From NCBI RefSeq assembly GCF_016415625.1, contig NZ_WBXP01000009.1, positions 1-64,000 of the forward strand: a stretch of DNA of 64,000 nt. The letters are read 5' to 3'. Of this stretch, positions 8,693 to 19,595 are shown one piece after another (the first letter of the stretch is position 1; every line of letters starts with the position of its first letter). Source of the stretch: Shimwellia pseudoproteus (lineage in GTDB: Bacteria > Pseudomonadota > Gammaproteobacteria > Enterobacterales > Enterobacteriaceae). The notes below the pieces were generated by a model. That model made no database searches, had not been told where the DNA came from, and was given only the letters and a program-made list of their open reading frames with translations. Both the position numbers and the translations under genes were made by a program.

Positions 8693-10162
8693 ATGGCTAC
8701 ATTGCAAATTTCGCAAGGCACGTTGCGCATTAGCGACACCCGCGTGCTGACCATTGCCGACTTACAGATTCATCAAGGCGAAAGCTGGGCGTTTGTCGGC
8801 AGCAACGGCAGCGGGAAGTCCGCCCTGGCCTGCGCGCTGGCCGGTGAACTGCCGCTGCTGCGCGGGGAGCGCCAGTGCAGCTTCCAGCGTATTGCCCGCC
8901 TGTCCTTCGAACAGTTACAAAAGCTGGTGAATGATGAATGGCAGCGTAACAATACCGACCTGCTCAGCGCCGGGGAAGACGATACCGGCCGCACCGCCCG
9001 CGAAATTATTCAAGAGTACGCCGCCGATCCGGTGCGCTGCCAGCACCTGGCCGACCGTTTTGGTATTGCGCACCTGCTGGACCGCCGTTTTAAATACCTC
9101 TCTACCGGAGAAACCCGTAAAACCCTGCTGTGCCAGGCCCTGATGGCCCAGCCAGATTTGCTGGTGTTTGATGAACCTTTTGATGGCCTCGATGTGGGCT
9201 CCCGCCAGCAACTGGCCGCCCTGTTACAGGAACTGCATCAGCAGGGCTACACCCTGGCGCTGGTGCTGAACCGTTTTGATGATATCCCGGATTTTATTCA
9301 ACACGCCGGTGTCCTGGCCGAGTGTACGCTGGTGGAGACCGGCAGCAAAACAGCCCTGCTGGACCAGGCGCTGATTGCCCAACTGGCCCACAGCGAAAAG
9401 CTGGCCGGGACAGCTATCCCGGCGGCCGACAACCCTCAGCAGGTCTACCGCCAGCAGCCAGATGAACCGCGCATTATCCTGCGCGACGGGGTGGTGTCTT
9501 ACAACGACAGCCCGGTTCTGCATCACCTGAACTGGACGGTCAATCCCGGGGAGCACTGGCAAATTGTCGGCCCTAACGGCGCCGGGAAGTCCACCCTGCT
9601 AAGCCTGGTCACCGGCGATCATCCCCAGGGGTACAGTAATGATTTGACCCTGTTTGGCCGCCGCCGCGGCAGTGGCGAGACCATCTGGGACATTAAAAAA
9701 CATATTGGCTACGTGAGCAGCAGCCTTCACCTCGACTACCGGGTGAGCAGCTCAGTGCTGAACGTGATAATCTCCGGTTTTTTTGACTCCATCGGGATTT
9801 ACCAGGCCGTCTCGGAGCGCCAGCAACAGCTGGCCCGCCAGTGGCTGGCGCTGCTTGGCATAACGGACGCTAATCAGCCTTTTCAGCGCCTTTCCTGGGG
9901 GCAACAGCGGCTGGTGCTGATAGCCCGGGCGCTGGTAAAACACCCGACCTTGCTGATCCTCGATGAGCCATTACAGGGGCTGGACCCGCTCAACCGCCAG
10001 CTGGTGCGGCGCTTTGTGGATATCATGATTGGTGAGGGGGATACCCAGCTGCTTTTTGTCTCCCACCATGCGGAAGACGCCCCTGCCTGCATCACCCATC
10101 GGTTAACATTTGTACCGGATAACCAGTGTTACCGTTACCAGCAGGAAACCCTCATCCCCTGA
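8693..10162 (+). CDS. modF: Tandem-domain ABC ATPase ModF
   Basis: Soluble protein of 489 residues with two ABC ATPase domains, matching E. coli ModF. The first Walker A is GSNGSGKSA (about residue 37) and the second is GPNGAGKST (about residue 296). Both have Walker B motifs (LLVFDEPFDGLD and LLILDEPLQGLD). The start at 8693 (MATLQISQGTLRISD) is chosen over an in-frame ATG at 8645 by similarity. Its precise role is unsettled; it is co-encoded with modE and photorepair has been suggested. No membrane partner is next to it. Confidence 0.93.
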   Translation: MATLQISQGTLRISDTRVLTIADLQIHQGESWAFVGSNGSGKSALACALAGELPLLRGERQCSFQRIARLSFEQLQKLVNDEWQRNNTDLLSAGEDDTGRTAREIIQEYAADPVRCQHLADRFGIAHLLDRRFKYLSTGETRKTLLCQALMAQPDLLVFDEPFDGLDVGSRQQLAALLQELHQQGYTLALVLNRFDDIPDFIQHAGVLAECTLVETGSKTALLDQALIAQLAHSEKLAGTAIPAADNPQQVYRQQPDEPRIILRDGVVSYNDSPVLHHLNWTVNPGEHWQIVGPNGAGKSTLLSLVTGDHPQGYSNDLTLFGRRRGSGETIWDIKKHIGYVSSSLHLDYRVSSSVLNVIISGFFDSIGIYQAVSERQQQLARQWLALLGITDANQPFQRLSWGQQRLVLIARALVKHPTLLILDEPLQGLDPLNRQLVRRFVDIMIGEGDTQLLFVSHHAEDAPACITHRLTFVPDNQCYRYQQETLIP

Positions 10163-10169
10163 TAAACAC

Positions 10170-10186
10170 GGGGTTCGCTGAACCCC
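10170..10186 (+). terminator. Probable terminator after modF
   Basis: GGGGTT and AACCCC form a short stem around CGCTG eight bases after the modF stop, followed by a modest T run. Confidence 0.6.
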
Positions 10187-10271
10187 ATGATTTTCGGAAA
10201 AAACGCATCACGCCAGTAAATTATCCCGCTATACTAGGACGTTATCTGATTTTTTATCCTGATCACAGCTA

Positions 10272-10287
10272 GTGTAAACGATTTCAC
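10272..10287. promoter_or_regulatory. gal external operator O_E (GalR/GalS)
   Basis: GTGTAAACGATTTCAC matches the E. coli O_E operator with one change. It lies just upstream of the CRP site and pairs with the internal operator at 10384 for repression looping. Confidence 0.9.
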
Positions 10288-10309
10288 TAATATGCTGCAT
10301 ATCACACTT
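10288..10309. promoter_or_regulatory. CRP-cAMP site of the gal promoters
   Basis: The half-site TCACA (10302-10306) is conserved, with a weak left half, at the position of the E. coli gal CRP site. In E. coli CRP activates P1 and represses P2. Confidence 0.75.
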
Positions 10310-10322
10310 TTGCCCATTCTGT

Positions 10323-10333
10323 TATGCTATGGT
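10323..10333 (+). promoter_or_regulatory. galE: Overlapping gal P2 and P1 -10 elements
   Basis: TATGCT (P2) and TATGGTT (P1) overlap, offset by five bases, in the context GTTATGCTATGGTTATTTCA. This reproduces the E. coli double gal promoter almost exactly. Transcription should begin about 10335-10340. Confidence 0.85.
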
Positions 10334-10364
10334 TATTTCAACCCATAAGCCTAATGGAGCAAAT

Positions 10365-11381
10365 ATGAAAGTTCTGGTAACGGGTGGTAGCGGTTACATT
10401 GGTAGCCACACTTGTGTACAACTGCTGCAAAATAACCATGACGTTGTCATCCTCGATAACCTGTGCAACAGCAAGCACAGCGTTCTGCCAGTCATCGAAC
10501 GCCTCGGCGGCAAAAAACCGCTGTTTGTGGAAGGTGATATCCGTGATGAAGCCCTGCTGGGCCGCGTCTTCAGCGAGCATAACATCGACGCAGTGATCCA
10601 CTTCGCCGGCCTCAAGGCGGTGGGTGAGTCAGTCAGTAAGCCGCTGGAATACTACGACAACAACGTTAACGGTACCCTGCGCCTGGTGTCCGCCATGCGG
10701 GCCGCCAATGTCACCAACTTTATTTTCAGCTCCTCGGCCACGGTATACGGCGATCAGCCACAGATCCCGTATGTCGAAAGTTTCCCGACCGGTCAGCCTG
10801 CCAGCCCTTATGGCCGCAGCAAGCTGATGGTGGAACAGATCCTGACTGACCTGCAACACGCCTGCCCGGAATTCAGTATCGCCCTGCTGCGCTACTTTAA
10901 CCCGGTTGGCGCGCATCCGTCAGGAGACATGGGGGAAGATCCGCAAGGTATCCCGAACAACCTGATGCCATATATCGCCCAGGTTGCCGTAGGGCGTCGC
11001 GAATCGCTGGCGGTGTTTGGTAACGATTACCCTACCGAAGACGGTACCGGTGTTCGTGACTATATCCACGTGATGGACCTGGCTGATGGCCATGTTGCTG
11101 CCATGCAGCAGTTAGCCAATAAAGCCGGTGTCCATATCTACAACCTTGGTGCCGGTATCGGCAGCAGTGTGCTGGATGTGGTGAATGCCTTCAGTAAAGC
11201 CTGTGGCAAACCGGTGGCCTACCACTTTGCCCCGCGTCGCGATGGCGACCTGCCGGCTTACTGGGCGGATGCCAGTAAAGCGGATCAGGAACTCAACTGG
11301 CGTGTTACCCGTTCGCTTCAGGAAATGGCTGATGACACCTGGCGCTGGCAATCACGTCACCCACAAGGTTATCCCGATTAA
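10365..11381 (+). CDS. galE: UDP-glucose 4-epimerase GalE
   Basis: Interconverts UDP-galactose and UDP-glucose in the Leloir pathway. It is 338 residues, the E. coli length. The NAD-binding Rossmann motif GGSGYIG (about residues 7-13) and the catalytic SSSATVYG plus YGRSK (Tyr-x-x-x-Lys) are present. The start at 10365 follows GGAGC; an ATG at 10329 lies in the promoter and is not credible. The first codons contain the internal GalR operator at 10384-10399. It leads the galETKM operon. Confidence 0.98.
   Translation: MKVLVTGGSGYIGSHTCVQLLQNNHDVVILDNLCNSKHSVLPVIERLGGKKPLFVEGDIRDEALLGRVFSEHNIDAVIHFAGLKAVGESVSKPLEYYDNNVNGTLRLVSAMRAANVTNFIFSSSATVYGDQPQIPYVESFPTGQPASPYGRSKLMVEQILTDLQHACPEFSIALLRYFNPVGAHPSGDMGEDPQGIPNNLMPYIAQVAVGRRESLAVFGNDYPTEDGTGVRDYIHVMDLADGHVAAMQQLANKAGVHIYNLGAGIGSSVLDVVNAFSKACGKPVAYHFAPRRDGDLPAYWADASKADQELNWRVTRSLQEMADDTWRWQSRHPQGYPD
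10384..10399. promoter_or_regulatory. gal internal operator O_I within galE
   Basis: GTGGTAGCGGTTACAT is identical to the E. coli O_I operator and lies 112 bases downstream of O_E, the spacing expected for a GalR-HU repression loop. Confidence 0.9.
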
Positions 11382-11388
11382 AGATTAA

Positions 11389-12446
<1,058 letters not shown>

Positions 12447-12447
<1 letters not shown>

Positions 12448-13595
12448 TGACCCTGAAAGAGAACACCACTGCCCTGTTTGCCGACCATTTTGGTTACCCC
12501 ACCACCCACACTATCCAGGCCCCTGGCCGGGTAAACCTTATCGGCGAACACACTGACTATAACGACGGTTTTGTCCTGCCCTGCGCCATTGATTACCAAA
12601 CGGTGATCAGTTGTGCCGCCCGCGACGACCGCGAAGTGCGGGTTATTGCCGCCGATTATGATAATCAGTCAGATAGTTTTTCTCTGGATGCGCCTATCCT
12701 GAGCCACGACACCCAGCAGTGGTCGAACTATGTTCGCGGGGTGGTAAAACACCTGCAAAAACGTAACCCTGATTTTGGCGGTGCTGATCTGGTGATCAGC
12801 GGTAATGTCCCGCAAGGGGCCGGGCTAAGCTCTTCGGCCTCTCTGGAAGTGGCCGTAGGTAAAGTCTTCCAGACTCTGTATCACCTGCCCCTCGACGGCG
12901 CCCAGCTGGCTCTGAATGGCCAGGAAGCGGAAAACCAGTTCGTGGGCTGTAACTGTGGGATCATGGACCAGTTGATTTCCGCCCTGGGCAAAAAAGATCA
13001 CGCCCTGCTGATCGACTGCCGCACCCTCGGCACCAAAGCCGTCCCGATGCCAAAAGGGGTCGCGGTGGTTATCATTAACAGTAACTTTAAACGCACCCTG
13101 GTGGGCAGCGAATACAATACCCGTCGTGAGCAGTGCGAAACCGGTGCCCGGTTCTTCGAGGCAGCCGCACTGCGTGATGTGACCCTCGAGCAATTTAACC
13201 GCGTGGCCCACGCGCTGGACCCGGTTGTGGCCAAACGCGTACGCCACGTACTAACCGAGAACGCCCGTACCGAGCAAGCAGCGGTTGCCCTGGCTAACGG
13301 CGATCTCAAACTGATGGGCCGCCTGATGGCCGAGTCCCACGCCTCTATGCGCGATGATTTTGAAATCACGGTTGAGCAAATTGATACCCTGGTGGACATT
13401 GTGAAGGCGACCATTGGGGATGAAGGCGGCGTGCGCATGACCGGGGGGGGTTTTGGGGGCTGTATTGTCGCCCTGGTGCCGGAAGAGAAAGTCGACAGCG
13501 TGCGTCAGGCCGTGGCTGAGCAGTATCACGCCAAGACCGGTATCAAAGAGACATTTTATGTCTGCACCGCATCAGAAGGAGCCGGACAGTGCTAA
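12447..13595 (+). CDS. galK: Galactokinase GalK
   Basis: Phosphorylates galactose to galactose-1-phosphate. It is 382 residues, the E. coli length. GHMP-kinase signatures are visible: the galactokinase motif [16 protein letters not shown] (about residues 28-43), the ATP loop [13 protein letters not shown] (about residue 124) and motif 3 MTGGGFGGC near residue 337. Its ATG overlaps the galT stop and its end overlaps galM by seven bases. Confidence 0.98.
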
Positions 13596-14629
13596 AAGAA
13601 ACACCACAGCTCGCCCCGGATGGGCAGCCTTTCCGGCTGTCGACCCTGCGTAACCAGGCGGGTGCTGTTGTTACCATGATGGACTGGGGAGCGACCCTGC
13701 TCTCCTGCCGTATTCCGCTGCGCGACGGCAGCGTACGCGAGACGCTGCTCGGCTGCCCCAGCCCGGAACACTACCTGGCACAAAGTGCGTTTCTCGGCGC
13801 CAGCGTTGGCCGCTATGCCAACCGTATTGCCAACAGCCAGTACACCCACCAGGGGGAGACTGTGCATCTGGCCCCCAGCCAGGGCGATAACCAGCTACAC
13901 GGTGGCCCCGAAGGTTTTGACAAACGGCGCTGGCGTATTCTGCGCCTCAACACCAGCGAAGTGCTCTATACCCTCGACTCGCCGGATGGCGACCAGGGCT
14001 TCCCGGGTAATTTCCGCGTCACGGCGCTGTATCAATTGACCGAAGATAACCGCATTCGCATTCAGTTTACTGCCTGGTGTGATAAAACCTGCCCGGTTAA
14101 CCTGACCAACCACGCGTATTTCAATCTCGACGCAGAGCCTGGCGATGCCCGGGAGCACCAGCTCCAGTTACTGGCGGATCAGTATCTGCCGGTAGATGCT
14201 GGCGGTATTCCCCGGCGCGGGCTGGCAGACGTGGCCAACACCAGTTTTGATTTCCGGACGCCAAAAACCATCAGCAGCGCATTTTTATCGGATGCCGATC
14301 AGCAGGCGGTAAACGGCTATGATCACGCCTGGCTGTTGAATGCCCGGGGTGATGCCACACAGCCCGCGGCTCATCTGTGGTCCCGGGATCGCCGCCTGAA
14401 GTTAAGCGTCTACACCAGCGCCCCGGCGTTACAGTTTTACGCCGGGAACTTCCTCGCGGGGACCCCGGCCAGGGAACAGGGTCAATACCAGAACTGGCAA
14501 GGACTGGCGCTGGAAAGCGAATTTTTGCCGGACAGCCCGAACCACCCGGAATGGCCTCAACCAGACTGTTTCCTGGCGCCGCAGCAGGAATATGTCAGCA
14601 TCACCGAGTATCAGTTTACTGAGCAGTGA
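13589..14629 (+). CDS. galM: Aldose 1-epimerase (galactose mutarotase) GalM
   Basis: Converts beta-D-galactose to the alpha anomer used by GalK. It is 346 residues. Conserved histidines occur in DNQLHGG and [10 protein letters not shown], and the catalytic glutamate probably in [12 protein letters not shown]. It begins with GTG at 13589 within the end of galK, with AGAAGGAG upstream, so it is coupled as the last gene of galETKM. A G/C-rich hairpin follows. Confidence 0.96.
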   Translation: MLKETPQLAPDGQPFRLSTLRNQAGAVVTMMDWGATLLSCRIPLRDGSVRETLLGCPSPEHYLAQSAFLGASVGRYANRIANSQYTHQGETVHLAPSQGDNQLHGGPEGFDKRRWRILRLNTSEVLYTLDSPDGDQGFPGNFRVTALYQLTEDNRIRIQFTAWCDKTCPVNLTNHAYFNLDAEPGDAREHQLQLLADQYLPVDAGGIPRRGLADVANTSFDFRTPKTISSAFLSDADQQAVNGYDHAWLLNARGDATQPAAHLWSRDRRLKLSVYTSAPALQFYAGNFLAGTPAREQGQYQNWQGLALESEFLPDSPNHPEWPQPDCFLAPQQEYVSITEYQFTEQ

Positions 14630-14637
14630 CCTTACCG

Positions 14638-14658
14638 GCCCCCCGCCCTCCGGGGGGC
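14638..14658 (+). terminator. Probable terminator after galM
   Basis: GCCCCCC and GGGGGGC form a 7-bp stem right after the galM stop. It lacks a clear T run, so it may instead protect the transcript end or work with Rho. Confidence 0.5.
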
Positions 14659-14796
14659 ACAATGTGCGCAAATCGCTGGAAATAACGCCACCTGCCAGCA
14701 AAAATCTAACCATCGCTTCACATCGGCCTTACAGTTCGGCGCTATTTTCGCTATGTTAATGGTTTATCGTTGCCACCCGCCGTACCGCGGCAATGC

Positions 14797-14815
14797 AATG
14801 ATAACAGTTATCATT
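14797..14815. promoter_or_regulatory. Fur box upstream of gpmA
   Basis: AATGATAACAGTTATCATT is a perfect inverted repeat (AATGATAAC / GTTATCATT around one base) and a near-ideal Fur box. It ends 27 bases before the gpmA start, consistent with the known iron regulation of gpmA in E. coli. Confidence 0.9.
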
Positions 14816-14842
14816 CACAACGGGTTATGAAGGAGTAATACT

Positions 14843-15595
14843 ATGGCTGTTACTAAGCTGGTTCTGGTTCGTCACGGTGAAAGCCAGTGGAACAATGAAA
14901 ACCGCTTCACCGGTTGGTACGATGTGGACCTGTCTGAGAAAGGCGTTGGCGAAGCCAAAGCCGCCGGTAAGCTGCTGAAAGCTGAAGGCTACAGCTTCGA
15001 TTTTGCTTATACATCTGTGCTGAAACGTGCCATCCACACCCTGTGGAATATTCTCGATGAACTGGATCAAGACTGGCTGCCGGTTGAAAAATCCTGGAAA
15101 CTGAACGAACGTCACTACGGCGCATTGCAGGGCCTTAACAAGGCGGAAACCGCAGCGAAATACGGCGATGACCAGGTTAAACAGTGGCGCCGTGGCTTTG
15201 CCGTGACCCCACCGGCACTGACCAAAGACGATGAACGCTATCCTGGCCACGATCCGCGTTATGCGAAGCTGACCGCCGAAGAGCTGCCGGTTACCGAAAG
15301 CCTGGCGCTGACCATTGATCGCGTGGTGCCGTACTGGGAAGAAACCATTCTGCCGCGCCTGAAAAGCGGTGAGCGCGTGATTGTTGCCGCCCACGGTAAC
15401 TCCCTGCGCGCACTGGTAAAATATCTGGATAACATGGGTGAGAAAGAGATTATCGATCTCAACATCCCGACCGGGGTACCGTTGGTTTACGAATTTGACG
15501 AAAACTTCAAACCGGTAAAACACTACTATCTGGGTAACGCCGACGAAATCGCGGCCAAGGCCGCAGCAGTGGCGAACCAGGGTAAAGCAAAATAA
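14843..15595 (+). CDS. gpmA: 2,3-bisphosphoglycerate-dependent phosphoglycerate mutase GpmA
   Basis: Interconverts 3- and 2-phosphoglycerate in glycolysis. It is 250 residues, as in E. coli. The phosphohistidine motif LVRHGES begins near residue 8, and the second histidine lies in [12 protein letters not shown] good AGGAG precedes the ATG at 14843. The perfect Fur box upstream suggests repression under iron sufficiency. Confidence 0.98.
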   Translation: MAVTKLVLVRHGESQWNNENRFTGWYDVDLSEKGVGEAKAAGKLLKAEGYSFDFAYTSVLKRAIHTLWNILDELDQDWLPVEKSWKLNERHYGALQGLNKAETAAKYGDDQVKQWRRGFAVTPPALTKDDERYPGHDPRYAKLTAEELPVTESLALTIDRVVPYWEETILPRLKSGERVIVAAHGNSLRALVKYLDNMGEKEIIDLNIPTGVPLVYEFDENFKPVKHYYLGNADEIAAKAAAVANQGKAK

Positions 15596-15623
15596 TGGTT
15601 TTTACTGGCTAAACAATGGCGAT

Positions 15624-15656
15624 AAAAAAAGCGTGGCCCAGGTGGCCACGCTTTTT
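15624..15656. terminator. Bidirectional terminator between gpmA and aroG
   Basis: GCGTGGCC and GGCCACGC form an 8-bp stem with loop CAGGT, flanked by A7 on the left and T5 on the right, serving both convergent genes. Confidence 0.9.
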
Positions 15657-15686
15657 ATATGCCTGACAGGCAGTACCGGGCGGCCG

Positions 15687-16739
15687 TTAGCCGCGACGCG
15701 CCTTGATTGCCGCCGCCAGCTGGCGCAGGACCCGATCAGTATCGTCCCAGCCGATGCAGGCATCGGTCACGCTCTTGCCGTAGACCAGCGGCTCACCGCT
15801 TTCCAGGGACTGATTGCCCTCGACCAGGTTACTTTCAATCATCACGCCAATAATGCTTTTTTCACCACCGGCGATCTGCTGGCTGACATCCTGCGACACG
15901 TCAAGCTGCTTTTTAAATTGCTTACAAGAGTTCGCGTGGCTGAAGTCTATCATCACCTGGGCCGGTAACTGGGCTTTTTCCAGCCCCTGTTTAACCGCCG
16001 CCACATGGGAGGCGCTGTAGTTTGGTTCTTTACCGCCACGCAGAATAATATGGCAGTCGCCGTTACCGCTGGTGTTCACAATCGCCGAATGACCCCATTT
16101 GGTGACCGACAGGAAGCAATGCGCGGCCCCGGCGGCATTGATAGCATCAATGGCCACTTTGATGGTGCCGTCAGTACCGTTTTTAAAACCGACCGGGCAG
16201 GAGAGCCCGGATGCCAGCTCCCGGTGCACCTGAGATTCGGTGGTGCGCGCACCAATGGCGCCCCAGCTCATCAGATCCGCCAGGTACTGCGGGGTTATCA
16301 TATCGAGGAATTCACCGGCAGTCGGCAGGCCGAGATCGTTAATATCCAGCAGCAGCTTACGCGCAATACGCAGGCCATCATTAATCTGGTAGCTGCTATC
16401 CAGGTGCGGATCGTTAATCAGCCCTTTCCAGCCCACGGTGGTGCGCGGCTTTTCAAAATAGACCCGCATGACGATTTCCAGCTCGCCGGCCAGCTCCTGG
16501 CGCAGGGCCATCAGCCGGGTAGCATACTCTTGCGCCGCTTTGGTGTCGTGAATCGAACACGGGCCGATAATCACCAGTAAACGGTCATCATTCCCTTTGA
16601 GGATATTGTGAATCGCTTTGCGGGCTTTAGAGACGGTCTGTGCAGCGTGTTCCGTAGCGGGGAATTTCTCTAGTAATGCGACAGGCGGTAACAGTTCGTT
16701 AATCTCTTTGATGCGTAAATCGTCGTTCTGATAATTCAT
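15687..16739 (-). CDS. aroG: Phenylalanine-sensitive DAHP synthase AroG
   Basis: 3-deoxy-D-arabino-heptulosonate-7-phosphate synthase, the first step of aromatic amino acid synthesis, condensing PEP and erythrose-4-phosphate. It is 350 residues from the start at 16739 (MNYQNDDLRIKEINEL), the E. coli AroG length; an ATG six codons upstream is in frame but less likely. The metal-site cysteine is in GPCSIHD (about residue 61). Sequence detail favours AroG over AroF or AroH. A TyrR box lies 68 bases upstream of the start. Confidence 0.96.
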   Translation of the reverse strand: MNYQNDDLRIKEINELLPPVALLEKFPATEHAAQTVSKARKAIHNILKGNDDRLLVIIGPCSIHDTKAAQEYATRLMALRQELAGELEIVMRVYFEKPRTTVGWKGLINDPHLDSSYQINDGLRIARKLLLDINDLGLPTAGEFLDMITPQYLADLMSWGAIGARTTESQVHRELASGLSCPVGFKNGTDGTIKVAIDAINAAGAAHCFLSVTKWGHSAIVNTSGNGDCHIILRGGKEPNYSASHVAAVKQGLEKAQLPAQVMIDFSHANSCKQFKKQLDVSQDVSQQIAGGEKSIIGVMIESNLVEGNQSLESGEPLVYGKSVTDACIGWDDTDRVLRQLAAAIKARRG

Positions 16740-17102
16740 GATAATTCCAGTGGCCATAATACTGTTCTCAGTGCAATCCCTTCAATCTATCTCGCAGCGG
16801 ACAAACTGTAAATGTGAATTTACACTTGAACGAGCTTATTCACGAAAAACGCGAAAATTCGCCATAAAATAGCGAAAAGTGAGAGTCAAGACACAATTAT
16901 CAACGATAAATTTTATTACTTGTTGATTTTGCAATATCTGACTCTAAATCATCGAAATTCAATAATATCTTTCGCTATCTTCCGGCCCTCTACGCGCGAT
17001 ATCCTGTGGTTTGTCCCCGCCGGGAGGCATCGCTGCTCTCTCCGGCCCGGGCATTTTTATGTTATAAAACAATCCACCTCCTGTTTATTGGCTACCGAGA
17101 TC
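16740..17102. promoter_or_regulatory. Divergent aroG / zitB regulatory region
   Basis: This AT-rich stretch holds the aroG promoter with its TyrR box and presumably the zitB promoter. It contains no E. coli-type ybgS and no convincing small gene; the zitB frame is open upstream but lacks a better start. Confidence 0.5.
16807..16824. promoter_or_regulatory. TyrR box of aroG
   Basis: TGTAAATGTGAATTTACA is a perfect TGTAAA-N6-TTTACA strong TyrR box. TyrR with phenylalanine or tryptophan represses aroG in E. coli. Confidence 0.85.
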
Positions 17103-18041
17103 ATGGCGCATTCACATTCTCACCGCCCGGATAACAGTAACGCGCAACGTTTACTGATCGCATTTCTGATCACCGCGCTGTTTATGGTTGCCGAAGTTAT
17201 TGGCGGGCTGCTTTCCGGCTCACTGGCCCTGCTGGCCGATGCCGGCCATATGCTCACCGATACGGCAGCACTGCTGGTGGCGCTGATGGCGGTACGCTTC
17301 GCCCAGCGACCGGCCAGTGCACACCGTACCTTTGGCTGGTTACGGCTCACCACCCTGGCGGCCTTTGTCAACGCCCTGGCGCTGGTGGTCATTACGGTGA
17401 TCATCGTCTGGGAGGCCATTAACCGCTTCCGACACCCGCAGCCGGTGGCCGGACTGGGGATGATGGTGATTGCCGTAGCGGGGCTACTGGCGAATATCGC
17501 CAGCTTCTGGATCCTGCATCGCGGCAGCGAAGAGAAAAACCTCAACGTCCGGGCCGCTGCGCTGCATGTCATGGGGGATTTACTGGGCTCTGTGGGGGCG
17601 ATTATTGCCGCCGCGGTGATAATGACCACCGGCTGGACCCCGATAGATCCGCTGCTGTCGGTGGTGGTGTCTTGTCTGGTGCTGAATAGCGCCTGGCGAT
17701 TGCTCAAAGAAAGCGTTAACGAATTACTGGAAGGCGCACCGGGGGCCATTGATATTAACCAGTTAACCCGGGAGATGACCCGCGCCATCCCGGAGGTTCG
17801 CAATGTCCATCATGTGCACCTCTGGCTGGTGGGTGAAAAACCGGTGTTGACGCTCCATGTCCAGGTGATCCCGCCCCATGATCACGATGCGCTACTCGGG
17901 CGCCTCCATGCCTTTCTGGCGCAGCGTTACAGTATTGCGCACGCCACGGTACAAATGGAGTACCAGACCTGTTGTGGGCCAGCCTGTGAGCTGACATCCA
18001 CCGCCACCGCGCAGGCCCACCATCATGATCATCACCACTAA
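17103..18041 (+). CDS. zitB: Zinc efflux transporter ZitB (cation diffusion facilitator)
   Basis: Inner-membrane Zn2+/H+ antiporter, 312 residues with about six membrane helices. The zinc-site HxxxD pairs are DAGHMLTD (TM2) and HVMGDLLGS (TM5). Histidine-rich ends ([10 protein letters not shown] and [10 protein letters not shown]) are typical of ZitB. The start at 17103 is chosen by family N-terminus. In E. coli zitB follows pnuC in the nadA-pnuC operon; here it converges on nadA with only 43 bases between and no pnuC. Confidence 0.95.
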   Translation: MAHSHSHRPDNSNAQRLLIAFLITALFMVAEVIGGLLSGSLALLADAGHMLTDTAALLVALMAVRFAQRPASAHRTFGWLRLTTLAAFVNALALVVITVIIVWEAINRFRHPQPVAGLGMMVIAVAGLLANIASFWILHRGSEEKNLNVRAAALHVMGDLLGSVGAIIAAAVIMTTGWTPIDPLLSVVVSCLVLNSAWRLLKESVNELLEGAPGAIDINQLTREMTRAIPEVRNVHHVHLWLVGEKPVLTLHVQVIPPHDHDALLGRLHAFLAQRYSIAHATVQMEYQTCCGPACELTSTATAQAHHHDHHH

Positions 18042-18046
18042 GCAAC

Positions 18047-18069
18047 CGCGTGTGAGGTGCTCACACGCG
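18047..18069. terminator. Hairpin between zitB and nadA
   Basis: CGCGTGTGA and TCACACGCG form a perfect 9-bp stem around GGTGC in the 43-base gap between the convergent genes. There is no long T run on either side. Confidence 0.55.
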
Positions 18070-18084
18070 TTATCCAACGCGCGC

Positions 18085-19146
18085 TCAGGCGTTGCCTTTT
18101 ACCGCCATCTTTAAAGAGGCGGCAAAATCCAGCATCCGGTTAAGCGGCACCAGCGCCCCCGCACGCAGTGCGCTATCCACATGGATCTCGTGGCGCGCCC
18201 CGCCCTGCTCCAGCCCCTCAGCAATGGCCTGTAAGCCATTCATTGCCATCCACGGGCAGTGTGCACAGCTGCGACAGGTTGCCCCTTCACCGGCGGTGGG
18301 GGCTTCCAGCAGGATCTTGTCCGGGCACGCCTGCTGCATCTTGTAGAAGATCCCGCGATCGGTGGCCACAATCAAATGGCGGTTGGGTAAGGTTTTGGCG
18401 GCGGCAATCAGCTGGCTGGTGGAGCCAACCGCATCAGCCATATCCACCACCGCCTGGGGTGACTCTGGGTGCACCAGTACCGCGGCATCCGGGTAGAGCG
18501 CTTTCATCCGGGCCAGGGCCTGGGTTTTAAATTCATCATGCACAATACAGGCCCCTTGCCAGCACAGAACGTCTGCCCCGGTCTGTTTGCGGACGTAGTT
18601 ACCTAAGTGGCGATCCGGTGCCCAGATGATTTTTTGCCCCAGACTGTCCAGATGTTCAATCAGCTCCACCGCAATGCTGGAGGTGACAACCCAATCCGCC
18701 CGGGCTTTAACGGCGGCGGAGGTATTGGCATAGACCACCACGGTGCGATCCGGGTGTGCATCACAGAAGGCGCTAAATTGGTCCACCGGGCAGCCAAGAT
18801 CCAGCGAGCATTCCGCCGCGAGGGTTGGCATCAGAATGGTTTTTTCCGGGCTGAGAATTTTGGCAGTTTCCCCCATAAAACGTACCCCGGCCACCAGCAG
18901 CGTAGCGGCAGGATGGTTGGCACCAAAGCGCGCCATTTCCAGCGAGTCCGCCACACAGCCCCCGGTCTCTTCCGCCAGCGCCTGTATCTCCGGATCGGTA
19001 TAATAATGGGCAACCATCACCGCATTCTTTTCCCGCAGCAGGCGTTTGATTTTTTCGCGGTACCGCTGTTTCTGGTCCGCATTCAGTGGGGCGGGTTTAG
19101 CAGGAAAGGGATAAATCGCCGCCTGGGGATCAAACATTACGCTCAT
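18085..19146 (-). CDS. nadA: Quinolinate synthase A NadA
   Basis: Condenses iminoaspartate with dihydroxyacetone phosphate to quinolinate in NAD synthesis. It is 353 residues with a [4Fe-4S] cluster. Candidate cluster cysteines lie in ECSLDLGCP (about residue 113), [10 protein letters not shown] (about 200) and CRSCAHCPW (about 291-297). The N-terminus [15 protein letters not shown] is almost that of E. coli. A NadR-type operator lies upstream. Confidence 0.97.
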   Translation of the reverse strand: MSVMFDPQAAIYPFPAKPAPLNADQKQRYREKIKRLLREKNAVMVAHYYTDPEIQALAEETGGCVADSLEMARFGANHPAATLLVAGVRFMGETAKILSPEKTILMPTLAAECSLDLGCPVDQFSAFCDAHPDRTVVVYANTSAAVKARADWVVTSSIAVELIEHLDSLGQKIIWAPDRHLGNYVRKQTGADVLCWQGACIVHDEFKTQALARMKALYPDAAVLVHPESPQAVVDMADAVGSTSQLIAAAKTLPNRHLIVATDRGIFYKMQQACPDKILLEAPTAGEGATCRSCAHCPWMAMNGLQAIAEGLEQGGARHEIHVDSALRAGALVPLNRMLDFAASLKMAVKGNA

Positions 19147-19219
19147 GGTGCTTTCTCGTTTTACTCGCTTAACGATTGAAGCCGGAAAACACGCTAAAGG
19201 CGCGATGACCGACCACAGT

Positions 19220-19237
19220 TGTTTTCTATACTAAACA
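19220..19237. promoter_or_regulatory. NadR box of nadA
   Basis: TGTTTTCTATACTAAACA fits the TGTTTA-N6-TAAACA NadR operator with one mismatch, 73 bases before the nadA start. NadR represses NAD synthesis genes when NAD is plentiful. Confidence 0.8.
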
Positions 19238-19360
19238 AGAGTAGCCGATTGTGAAAAAAATGTCGCCAGTTATTTCGCCACTGTGAAAACGCGAGAACGG
19301 CGGTAAGGTTGCGCAATGGGCGGTGTGGGGTGATGGGAGAACACGGGAAATGCAGACAGC

Positions 19361-19383
19361 AAAAAGGCGCCTTTAGGGCGCCT
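19361..19383 (-). terminator. Terminator of the tRNA array
   Basis: AGGCGCC and GGCGCCT form a 7-bp stem with a run of T on the minus strand, just after the last tRNA-Lys in the direction of transcription. Confidence 0.85.
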
Positions 19384-19393
19384 TTCTACATAA

Positions 19394-19469
19394 TGGTGGG
19401 TCGTGCAGGATTCGAACCTGCGACCAATTGATTAAAAGTCAACTGCTCTACCAACTGAGCTAACGACCC
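19394..19469 (-). tRNA. tRNA-Lys (UUU)
   Basis: 76-nt tRNA on the minus strand with encoded CCA. The D-arm (TAGCTCAGTTGGTAGAGC), anticodon loop with TTT, and T-loop GGTTCGAATCC are intact. It is the last tRNA in the array. Confidence 0.97.
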
Positions 19470-19595
19470 GCACCAGAACAACATCAGCTAAATAATTTAC
19501 GCTCTACAGCCACCACCGACATCCGACAAACAAAAGAGGAATAGTGAAAGTAATCTACTCTTTCACTGCATCACGAACCCGTTCGTTATCAGGAA

